This document shows positions 12,014 through 23,519 of a stretch of DNA of 64,000 nucleotides, piece after piece. The notes beneath the pieces were generated by a model that was not told the origin of the DNA, made no database searches, and saw only the letters and a program-made list of their open reading frames with translations. The DNA is from Diplolepis rosae (taxonomy: Eukaryota > Arthropoda > Insecta > Hymenoptera > Diplolepididae). The position numbers and the translations under genes are program-made. The number at the start of each line of letters is the position of its first letter. The first letter of the stretch is position 1. The stretch is from positions 3,761,001 through 3,825,000 of the forward strand of contig JAPYXD010000466.1 in the NCBI GenBank assembly GCA_030998225.1. Direction: 5' to 3'.

Positions 12014-12754
12014 TTAAAATTCAGCCATTTCCTGTCTTACGAATTGTCTCATTCGTATTTGAAGATAAAATTGAAATATATACGCTAACATCTCCACAGC
12101 TTCATTGGCATGTTCTTTGCATTGAAAACTAAATTTTGTTTCAGATGAAATTAAATCGTCTAGAATTAGATCAAAAGAATTGCTAGACCGGCAATGTTTG
12201 TTAAATAGGTATTCGACAACTGTGATAAGCTTGTATAACTTAACATTTGGATGTATGAAATCTTTATTTATTCTTGCAAATCTACTCAAACTGTCAGGTA
12301 ACTGTTCACAAGAAAAAGTTATCGTATCTGCATAAATTTCAGAAGTAGTCAAAAATGCATTTAAGCATGTCGAACACTGAGTGTGCTGTTTGATGTAAGC
12401 AGTTATACGACAAGTTGTGTAAAAAATCAAACAATCTCTAACAGCTGGTAAAGCATAATCGTGCGCTACTGCATCTACAAAATCACTAAAATCAGTGTCT
12501 TCACAATCGATTATTGCTTTTAACTTTTCTCGAATTTCTTGAATTGCGCTTTTACTATTCGACTGATGTAATTCTTTCAATTTTGAAATTATTATTAAGG
12601 GCTGTGGAGGGTTGCCATCGAAAGTACTACAATTTCAAAGCTTTGCAGGTTTCAAAATGCCAAAGGCAGCTAATATCTTGTATATTTGCAAGAAGGTTGG
12701 TGTACAAGGATGATCATTTGTTCCTCCAGCTAATCTGATAGTGCCAAAAAATCT
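12014..12754 (-). pseudogene. P-element transposase C-terminal exons
   Basis: An exon with acceptor TTTGTTTAG at about 12755 starts RFFGTIRLAGGTNDHP, matching the FF..IR..GG..DHP motif of P-family transposases. A stop follows near 12637. The frame at 12580-12014 (188 codons) then encodes the cysteine-containing C-terminal region (ITAYIKQHTQCSTCLNAF) and ends in MRQFVRQEMAEF. A break lies between the two, so this copy is not expected to make active transposase. The C-terminal end EAVEMLAYI...QEMAE is present three times in the element: here, in the tandem duplicate (about 11755-11860), and inverted in the right arm. Confidence 0.65.
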
Positions 12755-12989
12755 CTAAACAAAAGGAAAGGAACAAAAAATTAGTGAAATTTTTATAAAG
12801 TCTTGATAATATTCCATTCGAAATCTCATACCGAATAAAATATTTTATCTTGTTCAGTTAAATTTACTGAAATTAAGGAAGGTAAAGAAATACTAAATGG
12901 ATTTTGAATGCAACATCAAGGACACTATATTTCTTATACAAATCCATTTAGTAAAAAAATATAAAAGTGCTTTCTTCGATATTTATATT

Positions 12990-13133
12990 TCACTGGAAGC
13001 TGTGGAGATGTTAGCATATATAATTCAATTTTATCTTCAAATACGAATGAGACAATTCGTAAGACAGGAAATGGCTGAGATTAAAAAAGTTAGAGCCTTG
13101 AAGAAAAAAGCAGCCAAGCTTTGTGACACTTAA
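12990..13133 (+). pseudogene. Inverted duplicate of the transposase C-terminus in the right arm
   Basis: The plus strand reads EAVEMLAYIIQFYLQIRMRQ and on to MAEIKKVRALKKKAAKLCDT, then a stop. The two left-arm copies on the minus strand stop at MAEF followed by TAA, so the right arm keeps about 18 extra codons that look ancestral. The frame could only be used as a fusion to upstream arm sequence and I do not propose a function. Confidence 0.6.
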
Positions 13134-13624
13134 CTAGTCATCATCGATCTGTACATGTTAAAAGTTTAAAATATGTTAAAAATATGTACTAGCAAATTTT
13201 ATAGTAATGAATATTTTTTGTTACATTTACAAATTTTTAATTGAGTATATATTTCCCTTCACATGGTTTTTTATGTTGCACACAAGGCTTAACAAAATAA
13301 TTAATTTTGATTTCATTCGTTTGAAGCTGGAAAATAAAAATGGAAAATATTTCTATTTCGAAGCTTAAGCTTTTATTTATTTTAAAATATATTTTCAGTT
13401 ATATGGGGATAACATAAAAAAAATTTTGTTCAGGGTCTCAAGAATTCTTCATGCGTATCCACAGTATATATTTTAAAAAGTTTAATGTGTTCTTTTCTTT
13501 ATTTTGTATTAATTGATTTATGCAGAATGTGTATTTTATGTCCTAAAATCATTTTAGGAACATTTTTTCATTTCATATTGTTCAGAAACTTAATTATTAA
13601 AATTTTTTAAATATTTGTCTATTA

Positions 13625-14171
13625 TGTTACGTCAGAAACGTAACATTTCTCTTCTTAAAAGATTCCTCGTTTCATGTAAGGATCGGAAAGGATCCTCTCT
13701 AAGGGATGAGGAGAAGTCAGTGATTGAGAATGGTTATTGATATAAAGTATGTTTATTGACAATCAAATTGAGAAACGAATAAGCATCATGGCATTGGAAA
13801 TCGAATTGAAATTTAGATGTAACTTTGTAATTAACCCGAGTGAAATTTGTCTGATGATTTATTGAGTCCAGTGGAGCGAAGGTGGTCAGTTGAGTCTTCG
13901 TTGAGATCTTTGAGATAGTACTTGTTTGATGGGAAATTCGTTGTTGAGACGGTTGGTCTAGTCGATTCTTGATCCAAGTTTAGAGGGAATTTTGGAAGGT
14001 GATTCCCCTTCACTTTCTAATGTCGTTGAACTCAGCGTCGAGTAAGAATTCGTCTGAGTAGCGGTAAAATCTGATGAGGCTGGACTGAACTCGTAGCGTA
14101 GAGATAATGAAACTGGACTAGACTGAACTGAACTCGCCGTGTAGAGATGATGGTACTGGACTAGACTGAAC
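13625..14171 (-). repeat. LTR-like copy of G1 (left), partial
   Basis: The sequence beginning TGTTACGTCAGAAACGTAAC is repeated at 24782 with very high identity for about 540 bp, including a 60-codon frame on the minus strand and 41-44-bp subrepeats (TCGCCGTGTAGAGATGATGG type, two copies here against four on the right). Similarity ends at about 14168 within the subrepeats. As the 3' LTR of a minus-strand element it would be expected to match the right LTR throughout, so it is truncated or rearranged. Confidence 0.65.
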
Positions 14172-15693
14172 TGAACATATTTTTAATTTAATTTAACAAT
14201 TCATAACATAAAACTTTCGTTTATACGTAATTATAGGAATTAAAATTTTAGCTTATTGTAGCGAATTAAAAATCCATAACAAGTTTTACATAAATGCATA
14301 GTAATAACAGAGGATACAATTCTGGAAATATTACAATCATTGATTACATATGTTATAGTGGTAATTAGGTAATTTGACTAATTTTTTTGATTTATAATAA
14401 CTATTTAAACTTACAACATGGTGATTTTTCATGAAAAGAAGATTAAAAATTGTAAAATTTTATCGATTAGTTATAAAATACTAAAGAGTAATTTCCAAGA
14501 ATTACGATCGTTAATGTTTACATTAGTAAAAATAAAATATGGAAAGCATTATAAATTATTATATATATTATTAATATAATATTAGTAGAGATTAAAAAAA
14601 ATATTAGGATCGTTGATTACATATATTAATTAATAGACGTCGTAACTTGGTACATTAAAGAGAAAAAACTTGGTTAAATCTAAAATTGATTTCTTCAAAA
14701 CATGGCATTGCTATTGCTTATTATTACTTTTACATGTTTCTAAAAATTAATTTCATGAACTTCAATTTCATTGGTGTATTATTAAATGAATAAAATAATC
14801 ATAAGAAAAACAATTTTACGTAATAACAGGGTAATAGATTCTTCTACAATTTTTGTACTTTTAACTGTTTTTCTAATGTTTTTTTTTGTAAAATTAATAG
14901 AATTATTTGTGCATAAAATATATGAAAAATAGTAATTATTTAATTTGTTATTGTTTCACGTTAATTTCTATTGGAAAAGCAATTTTCACATTAACAATTT
15001 TGTAACGCCATCGCACAGTTCACATTTACAGACTCAATATTTGTAGAAACTGTTCTTCCAATAGGATGGGAATCAAGAAAAGTTCCCTTGATGGATGAAA
15101 ATAAAAATTGAAATTATATTTATGATGGCACCAATTATGAAGTGCTTATTTATTCTTGTCATAAAAAGTATTTTTTTGACCCAAATAAGAAGAAAAATGC
15201 AAATATTTCTATATTTTTCTTCAGGTGATAAAATAGAATGTTGATTCGAATGAAAACTAGCATTTGTCTTAATAAAAAGTTGTTAATTTGTCTTTTGAAA
15301 GGTTGGTGAGCATGAATAAAATTGATTAAATTAAACGCAAAGAAAGTACTCATAAGAATTTTAAAGAAATATAATTTTTTTTTGATGATATTAGATTATT
15401 AGTTTTTGCTGAACAAAAGAGAAAAGTTGAAAAATTTTGATGCATTTGATAAATACTTGCTAGTTTGAGAAGTTTAATTTACTCTGAAAAAAAAAAATGA
15501 AATATATTGAAATTTTTTTATTGCTATTTGAAGGTGCAGTGAGCTTCTCAAATCTCTGAAATAGCAAAAATGAGATTAGAATAAAATTTCAAAGGATCTT
15601 TTTGTTTAAAACATTTCCTGGTTTAGTTATTCTAAACGATTTGGTTTTATGCAAAGTTTATATTATTTTAAGTTTGAATTTAAATTCAGTTAA
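14172..15693. other. AT-rich 3' region of G1 without a recognised gene
   Basis: About 1.5 kb between the end of the G1 integrase and its left LTR copy. Only short AT-biased frames are present. An env gene would be expected here in an errantivirus but no Baculo-F-like motif or furin site was seen. Confidence 0.5.
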
Positions 15694-18600
15694 TCAATTT
15701 TGTATATTTATGTGCGATCTTTTTATTCGATTGACGTGAACTACTGCCGGTTTTCCTTTTATGTTGATTTTTACATATCCTTTTCCTAGTACATCTAGAA
15801 CTTCGTGAGGTCCTGTGTATTGATTATCCAGCTTTTTAATTTTTCCTCCTTTTAATAAAAATACATTATCCCCAATTTTTATTTCCAAGGGATTTATTTT
15901 TCTATCGTGGTACATTTTTGATTTTTCTTTTGCCTTTATGATGTTTTCTCTTGCTTGTGTTCGCATTTCATGCAGTTGTGTGACAAAGTTGATCAAATAA
16001 TCATCATAGGTTTGTAATTTTTCATTCTGTGACAGAGTTTCACTAGAGGGTTCACGGGCTAATTTGCCAAAAACTAATTCATAAGGCGTACATTTTGTGG
16101 CTTCGTGTACACTTGTATTATATGAAAACATTGCTAATTCTAGCCAATCGTCCCATTCTGAGTTTTTTGCTACAAATTGTTTGAGACATGATGTGATCGT
16201 TCAAGTGATCCATTGGATTGAGGGTGAAAAGCTGTGGTACGAAATTGTTTGATTCTAAAGCGTTTTGTTAATCTTTTTAATAAATTGCTCAAAAAATCTC
16301 TGCCTTGATCCGTTAGTACTCCTTTTGGCGATCCAAATATGCAAATAAATTTTTTCACGAATGCGTCTGCTATTGTACCAGCTTGATGATTAGGAAGAGG
16401 TATTGCCAGAGAATATTTTGTAAAATTATCATGTATAGTAAGAATATACAGATTTCCAGACTTTGTTTCTGGTAGTGGACCAACAATATCCATTGATATT
16501 TTTTCGAAGGTTATCAGTGATAACCATAGGATTTTCAGTTTTAACCCGAACTAATTTTTTTATTTGGCATTGTAAGCAGCCTTGAATATACTTTTGAATA
16601 TTGACTTTCATATTTTCCCAACAAAATTTTTGGCGAATTCGATTATAGGTCTTTGTGACGCCTTTATGGCCTCCTAATGCTGAGGAGTGTGCTTCTTCAA
16701 TTAATTGTGATCTTTGTTCTTTTGTTGGATATTGCGTTATTCCATTACAAACGATCATTTTTGTAAGTTCATGTAATGAATAAAGTGACAATTTTATATT
16801 ATTTAAGGTTTCAGATAAATTGTCTTTGGCTTCTTCTTCAATCGGAAGAGCAAAATGATAGTAGTTTCCTTTTTTTATTTCTTTCGCCGTTCCCTTCTGT
16901 ATGTTTTTAAATTTTGGTAAGGTTCCACGTTTTTCTAGACTTTTTGATCCATTATCTCGAGGATTTCCATTTGTTGTAACAAAGTATACATAATTATCTT
17001 TTCGCATCGTTAATTGATCGCGACATTCTACGATATTTTTATTCATTAAAATTTGCCTGGTAGATTTTGGGTTGGATGGAGGGGGCTTTGGCGGTGGACT
17101 TTGGGGTTTTCTTCGCATTCTGAATTATTGTCATTTTCGAGATTTTTCCTGGTTTTTATTTGTTGATTTTTGTTTATTTCAGAATTTCGTTCATTAAAAG
17201 TGTCTTCGATATTTTCATTTTCAAAAATTTCTTCAATACAAGAGCTTTCAGAGCTCTCTTCATCTTCAGGTTCCATATCAATTACTTCGTCTTCAGAAGT
17301 AGAAAAATAATTTTCGCTTTTTTTCCCTTGAGGTATAATAAATTGTTTAGGCTTTTTGCCATTTTTATTTCTTTTCTTTTTTGCTTGGATTTCTTTTAAA
17401 TAGTCCAAATATTCAGGATCAGAATCAGGATCAGAGTCGGAATCTGATTTTACTTTTGTTCGGCTTCCTTTTTGCATATTTATTTCTGGTAATTCATTTT
17501 CATATATTTGTTTTCTTGGTCTACCTATCTTTCTTTTTGTTTGAGAGGGAATAATTATTAAATTTGTAAGTAGATTTTTTCTTGGCCTACCTCGAGGTTT
17601 TTTCACAAGAGGTTTAGAAGAAAAATTTTCGTCTAATTTTTCTTGGATTTCATTTTGATTTAAATTTTCTAGATTTTTATGCTGATTCGAATTTTTCATT
17701 TGTTCTTGTTTTTTCTTTTTACCCCTAGTAGTCATGGTTTTCCATGGCGAATTTTCATAATTTTTTCCAAGTATTGGACTTAAGAGTATAATAATCATAA
17801 ACAGAAGCTTTGATGCTAAAAGTTTCAATAAACTTGTATATTTCATAAAATTGTTACAAATGTTATTTAATAATTCTTCATTGGGAGAAACAATAAAAGT
17901 TTCTAAAAACTTAGGATTGATATTTAATATTGGATCTTGTGATGATTCACTAAAGTCATTTATATCATCTTGGGTAAATATCGAATTGAAATATTCTCTT
18001 TTGGAATTATTTCCTTTTTTGATATTATTTTCTTCGTTATTTTTCATAAAGATATTCTCAAGATTCGTTTCCTCTTGAGATATAAAGGTATCATCATCAT
18101 CTTCGTGTAAATTTCTTGATCTTTCTTCATTAATAATAGGGTTTCTTGAAAGAGCGTCTGCATTGACAGTCATTTTTCCTGCTTTGTATACTACATCAAA
18201 ATCATATTCTGCGAGTTTTAACCTCCAGCGCGAAACTCGTGAGCAAGGGTCCTTAGAATTTTGAAACCAAACTAGTGGTTTATGATCGGTTACTAGGGTA
18301 AATTTTCTTCCATATAAATAAGGACGGAAATGAGTGACACAAAATATTATTGCAAGTGCTTCTTTTTCATATGTGTCATATTTTTTCTCAGTGTCACTTA
18401 AACTACGTGAAGCATATGCTATTGGCTTATCCTTGCCTATTTTACCTTGTGATAATATACCTCCTATTGCGTATCCTGAGGCATCTGTTGTGAGAAGAAA
18501 GGGTTGAGAAAAATCGGGTCGTTGTAAAAGTGGTTCTTCGCATAATCTTGATTTTAAAATATCAAAAGCTGTTTGCTGTTTATCGGTCCAGATGAAAGGG

Positions 18601-19610
18601 GTATCCTTTTTTAGAAGTTGATTAAGAGGATTGGCAATTTTTGAAAATCCTTCGATAAATCTACAATAATATCCTGCTAATCCTAAAAATTGTTTGACAT
18701 TCTTTTGTGTTTTTGGAACTGGAAATTTTTTTACGGCTATTATTTTTTTGGGGTCCGGTCGAACTCCATTTTTATCAATTATATGACCTAAACATCCTAT
18801 CTCAGGTTGTAGAAATTCACATTTGTCTGGTTGTAAATGAAGGTTTGCTTTTCGAAGACGTTGTATTAAATTATTAAATTTTTTCTCATGTTATTCTAGT
18901 GTATTGGCAAATATGACTATGTCGTCAAGATATACAAAGAGTTCTGTCCCTATTAATCCAGTTAAAGTAATGTCCATTAACCTTTGAAATGTTGCAGGAG
19001 CGATTTTTAAACCAAAGGGCATTCTATCAAATTCATAATGACCATGAGGTGTAGAAAGTGCAGTTTTATGAGAGTCTTTAGGGTCCATTTTTATATGATG
19101 AAAACCAGTAGCTAAATCAAATACTGAAAAATATTTGGCAGATCCGAGTGAATCGAGTATATCGTTTATGTTAGGTAGTGGGTAAGAATCTCCGATTGTT
19201 TTTTCGTTAAGTTTTCTGAAGTCAAGAACCATTCGCCATTTTATTTTACCTTTAGAGTCTGGTTTTTTAGGAACAATCCAAACTGGAGTGTTATACGGTG
19301 ATTGTGAAGATTTTATTATTTTATTTTTCAATAATTCGTCAACTTGTTTTGTAATTTCTTCTTTATGGACAGGGGGAAATCTATATTGTCTTGAAAAAAT
19401 TGGAGAATCATCCATAGTTGGAATCGAATGTTGCAAAACGTTAGTAGCGTCAAGTGGTTCTCCTGGGATTTGAAATCTGTCTGCACTGTTAATAATTGAG
19501 GAGTTATATTCAATAAGGCGACAGGCGCTCGAAAACCTGTAAAAGTATTGTCCGCCTCGTGATGTCATAGTCAAAAATTGAAAATCGAAATTCGAAAAAT
19601 CCAAAAACAT
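15694..19610 (-). pseudogene. G1 pol: RT, RNase H, AT-hook spacer, integrase
   Basis: Ty3/gypsy polyprotein on the minus strand. RT lies at 19510-18891 (VFDLATGFHHI, MPFGLKIAPATFQ, FVYLDDIVIF), followed in the same frame by a TAA at 18893-18891. The thumb and RNase H (LLTTDASGYAIGGILSQ, ADALSRNP) run to about 18145. A spacer of about 370 codons has acidic stretches, a hydrophobic run (residues about 115-136 of the 18173-17046 frame) and two AT-hook cores. The integrase has an HHCC finger (about 16720-16560), catalytic Asp in MDIVGP (16493) and LTDQGRD (about 16310), and Glu in NGSLER (about 16205), with a C-terminal GPHEVLDVLG module (16131-15694). Frame changes occur near 17080, 16460 and 16150. 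A palindrome at 19494-20736 splits the N-terminal end. Confidence 0.85.
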
Positions 19611-20736
19611 GGTTTTATAGCTCGTGAAAAATGAATGTTAGTTTCCTCTTACAGTTTTTTTATAACGTTGCAAATTTTCGAGTAAATTAATAAAAAGTGT
19701 GTTGGTTTTAAAGCATAGAAACCATGTTTTATTTCAATCCACTCGCCTCGAGAAATTCATTAATGAACGGATTGCGAAATTTTGTTTTGCGTTCTACTCG
19801 TGAATCTCTGGCGGAGGCGACAGTGCTTGCAAAAATTTTTTTTGTTCATTGTTAAATGGTTTTTTTTTAATCTGAAGAAAAAACCATGTTTTTCGAGCTT
19901 CGGACCGAAAAAGTGAGCGAGGAAGTTTGAGCTACAGTAAACTTCCCGCGAACAAGTTGATCATTAGTATATGGAGCAACTTTTTGGAAAATATCAACTC
20001 AATTGAACAATTACTTTCGAAAATACAACGAGTTGAACAGAAATGCGAATCAGGTTTCTGACGCTCATTTTCATCGCATGCCACTCCTACTCTCTTTCTC
20101 TATCTTCCTTCGCTTTTACTCATCGGCGCGCCTGCATTGCTCGTAACAAAACCGGTAAAATCGCGTCAAAACCTAATTCGCATTTGCGTTCAACTCGTTG
20201 TATTTTCGAAAGTAATTGTTCAATTGAGTTGATATTTTCCAAAAAGTTGCTCCATATCCTAATGATGAACTTGTTCGCGGGAAGTTTACTGTAGGTCAAA
20301 CTTCCTCGTTCACTTTTTCGGTCCGAAGCTCGAAAAACATGGTTTTTTCGTCGGATTAAAAAAAAAACCATTTAACAATGAACAAAAAAATTTTTTGCAA
20401 GCACTGTCGCCTCCGCCAGAGATTCACGGGTAGAACGCAAAACAAAATTTTGCAATCCGTTAATTAATGAATTTTTCGAGGCGAGTGGATTGAAATAAGA
20501 CATGGTTTCTAAGCTTTAAAACCAACACACTTTTTATTAATTTACTCGAAAATTTGCAACGTTATAAAAAAACTGTAAGAGGAAACTAACATTCATTTTT
20601 CACGAGCTATAAAACCATGTTTTTGGTTTTTTCGAATTTCGATTTTCAATTTTTGACTATGACATCACGAGGCGGACAATACTTTTTCAGGTTTTCGAGC
20701 GCCTGTCGCCTTATTGAATATAACTCCTCAATTAAT
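19494..20736. mobile_element. 1.24-kb palindromic fold-back element inside G1 pol
   Basis: Two arms of about 610 bp are near-perfect reverse complements around about 20115. For example GAGGAGTTATATTCAATAAG at 19499 is mirrored at 20711-20730, and AACATGGTTTTATAGCTCGT at 19607 is mirrored at about 20605-20624. The G1 reading frame (RLIEE on the right, NSADRFQIPGEPL on the left) resumes on either side, so the element inserted into pol. Flanking TTAAT/ATTAAC suggests a short TA-rich target site, but its length is not resolved. There is no coding capacity, so it is a large MITE or fold-back transposon. Confidence 0.85.
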
Positions 20737-21793
20737 CTCTCTACATGTTCGTATTCGTCTTGATTCAAATTTTCCAAACGAAGAAGTTTTTTAATGCATT
20801 CTATTCTTTCTTCAGCTGTTATGTTAAAAAATCTGCATGGATTGTTGAAAAAATTTTCGGTTTTTAAGAAGCTATTCAGAATTTGGTTAGATAAATCGTC
20901 ATCACTTAAGTTTTTTAAATTGCTTGATTGACTTGTTACATTTTGAAAATCTCTTTCTTCAAAGTCTTCTAAAGTAACAGTCGGTATTGATATTGTTACT
21001 GAAATTTCTTTTGTATTTGCAAATTTGATATAAGCTTTACCATTGCAATTTTGTACAATTGCGTCTCCGGCATAAATTCCTTCGCCAAAATGTAGTCGAG
21101 GTACGTAACCTTCGCTTTTCTCAGTATTTTCAATTGAAATATAAAATGTTCTTACTGTTCTAGCTGGAATTGTTAATATCTGTGTCGATTCAAATGGATA
21201 CAGTTTATTTTGTATTTCTAGACATTTTAATACATAATTTATATTGACTTTATTTTCTCAAAAAAATTCTGAACCTAGAACTCCGTCTTCGTCTATTGGA
21301 ACTTCATTAGGAATTATATTCAATATTGTTGGATATCCTAGAATGTTTATTTGTATTTGTCCCATTGTAAAAAGTGGTAAATTATTTATTCCTGTAAGTT
21401 TTAACACTATTTTTTCATCTATTGGCAAATTAGGATTTACGGAATTTTGTTTAATCAAATTTCGACCAGCACCGGTATCTATCATCATGCGAGCAGGGCT
21501 TTGAAGGCCTTCTGCGCATATCATTATCGATGGAATTATACTTGTTTTGGAAACGCTTATCTTTATAGCCGGTTGATCGTTAAAAGTAGATGCTTCTGGT
21601 TCTTGCCTTACGCTTTCCTCAGTGCATCCGTGCTGGGGAGAGCATTTGAGTTTTCCGAATTTTGCGATTGTTGTTTATTTATTCTAACGTTACAATTAGT
21701 TATAATATGTCCTGGTTTTTTACAATAGTTGCATATAACTTCTGACTTTTGTGGATAATTTCGATTTGGTCTACTTAATTGCTGATTTCGCAT
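20737..21793 (-). pseudogene. G1 protease and linker to RT
   Basis: The minus-strand frame 21524-21258 contains ARMMIDTGAGRNLIKQ, the DTGA active site of a retropepsin, and ILGSEFF-type flap/terminal residues follow. Just upstream (21793-21608) a CCHC knuckle reads CNYCKKPGHIITNC. The rest, down to the palindrome, encodes the protease-RT linker in broken frames. Confidence 0.75.
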
Positions 21794-23505
21794 TTCTCGT
21801 TGGCTATTTTGGTTTAAAAATTGTCTGTGATTTGCAAACCTGTTGTCATCTAGATTTTCTTGTCTATTATCATTATTTCTGTTTCTCGAAAAATTATTAT
21901 TATTGTAATTATGGAATCTATTGCTGTTAGGATAATTTTTCTGTTACTTGAAAAGTTATTGTAATTGTTGTTCCTGTTCCTTGAAAAATTGTTATTCGGA
22001 TAGTTATTATTATCATAATTGTTATTTCTGTTTCCTAAAAAGTGGTTATTCCGGTAACTATTTCTTGCAGAATTATTGTAAATATTTTCTCGTCGTTGGT
22101 GATTATTACTAGGGTGTTGATTTTGCATAAAAAAATTAGGATTTTGTTTTCTAGATACTGCTTCTTGTGCTTTGGTTAAATGATAACAATTTTCAGCAAC
22201 ATGACCTGGTTTTTTACATATTATACAATTTATGTTGTTATCTCGTGCAACATTGAACCGAGTTGTTTTAATATTTCTATTATTTATAGAACCATCCATT
22301 TTTAAATAATCTGAATTTGTATTTCTTCGTAGTGCGGATGATGCTGCCAAATCTCTTTCTACGCTGATTGTGTCATTGAAAACTTCTTTAAATGATTCCT
22401 TTGTTTTTACTCGAATTTCTAATTCAGGACGCAGACCGCGAATAAAGCATTGAATAACGTCTTTTTGAAGGTTCTGTTTGAAGGTATTATCTACTTGTCC
22501 ATTATTGTTGAGTCTATGGAGCGTCTTCGATTCTGTCGGCAATCTCCTTAATTCTAGCTGCATACGAAAGTACGTTCTCTTTTTCCCACATATAGGTATT
22601 CCCTAATTCTCCTTGTAATTGTTACACACTTTTTGCTGGGGCGTATACTCTTTTGAGTTTTTCAATTAATTCTTCGATGTTATTATAAGTCGATCCAAAG
22701 ATACATTTTCTCGCTTCTCCTGATAATTTACTTCGTAATAGTCGTCCTAAATTTTCTCGAGCTGCGGGTGTTGGCAGCATTGCCTTTGCCTCATAACATC
22801 CTTCAATAAAATGAGATAATGGAATGTTACTTCCATCAAATAAGGGTACTACTTCTAACGCGTCGCGTAAGGATACTTGTTGATTATTAGGTAGGACCAT
22901 TTCGTTGTTTCTAATTTGATTAACGTTTTCTGCAGGATTGTTGTGAACAATTTGTTCCATTTGTTCGTTGTCGGTACTATTATCGTCGCTATCGTTATTA
23001 CTTAAAATTGTTTGGCGTTTAAGAGAATTTTCTGATAAATTTATTTTAGTTCTTTCTTCGACTGTATTTTTTGGAATTATCGTTGAACTAAGTAAACTTA
23101 TATCTTCGTTGTCAATATAAGTAGTTTCTTTTTTTAATGTTTCGTCCTGATCAATTGATCCACAAATAATACTTGAATTAGTTTTTGAATTTGAATTACG
23201 CCAATTATTCGAGTCAGATAAATTGCTTGTTCCGGCAGTTTCGAATTGTTCAAACGTTAAGGTTTTCTCTAAAGAAATATTATCTAATTGAAATCTGATA
23301 TTTATTTGTCCTTGTTAGAAATATTTTCAAAATTATTTTTAGTTACCTTTTCATTCACAGTAACTGTTATTTTTGGTTTAAGGGGACCAGTTTGATTTTG
23401 TGCCACAAATTTTGCAAGTTCAATATTTTTCTTAACTTGACTGCGTGTAATAGGATTTCCTTGAAATTGTGATTTCCCTAATTCACTGGGATTGGGTCCC
23501 GACAT
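21794..23505 (-). pseudogene. G1 gag (capsid, Asn-rich tail, zinc knuckle)
   Basis: The minus strand carries a start-like frame at 23505-23302 (MSGPNPSELGKSQ), a capsid-like frame at 22960-22622 (VVPLFDGSNIPLSHFIEGCY) and 22563-21850 with capsid C-terminal helices, then a CCHC knuckle CIICKKPGHVAENC and a long Asn/Arg-rich tail. The frame breaks at about 22622 and 22563. Together with the knuckle at 21750 this gag had two CCHC motifs. It packages element RNA in the usual scheme, but this copy is broken. Confidence 0.75.
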
Positions 23506-23519
23506 AGGTTATTATAAAA

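Larger units (their letters stand above)
11089..13624 (-). mobile_element. P-element-like transposon with long inverted arms, copy 1
   Basis: Left arm (11089-about 12120) and right arm (about 12990-13624) are inverted copies over roughly 600 bp, and the centre carries transposase exons on the minus strand. The left end begins CAGCCCTGTCC, as does copy 2 at 62461. The left arm also has a 269-bp tandem duplication (11609-11877 and 11878-about 12146). The right arm stops at 13624, exactly where the G1 LTR begins, so the outermost right end is missing or displaced. P-type identity rests on the FFGTIRLAGGTNDHP motif and the C-terminal domain of the transposase. Confidence 0.7.

Noticed and set aside
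13831..14013. 60-codon minus-strand frame, nearly identical at 24988-25170
   Set aside because: Conservation is explained by both lying in LTR copies of the same element; there is no independent evidence for a protein.
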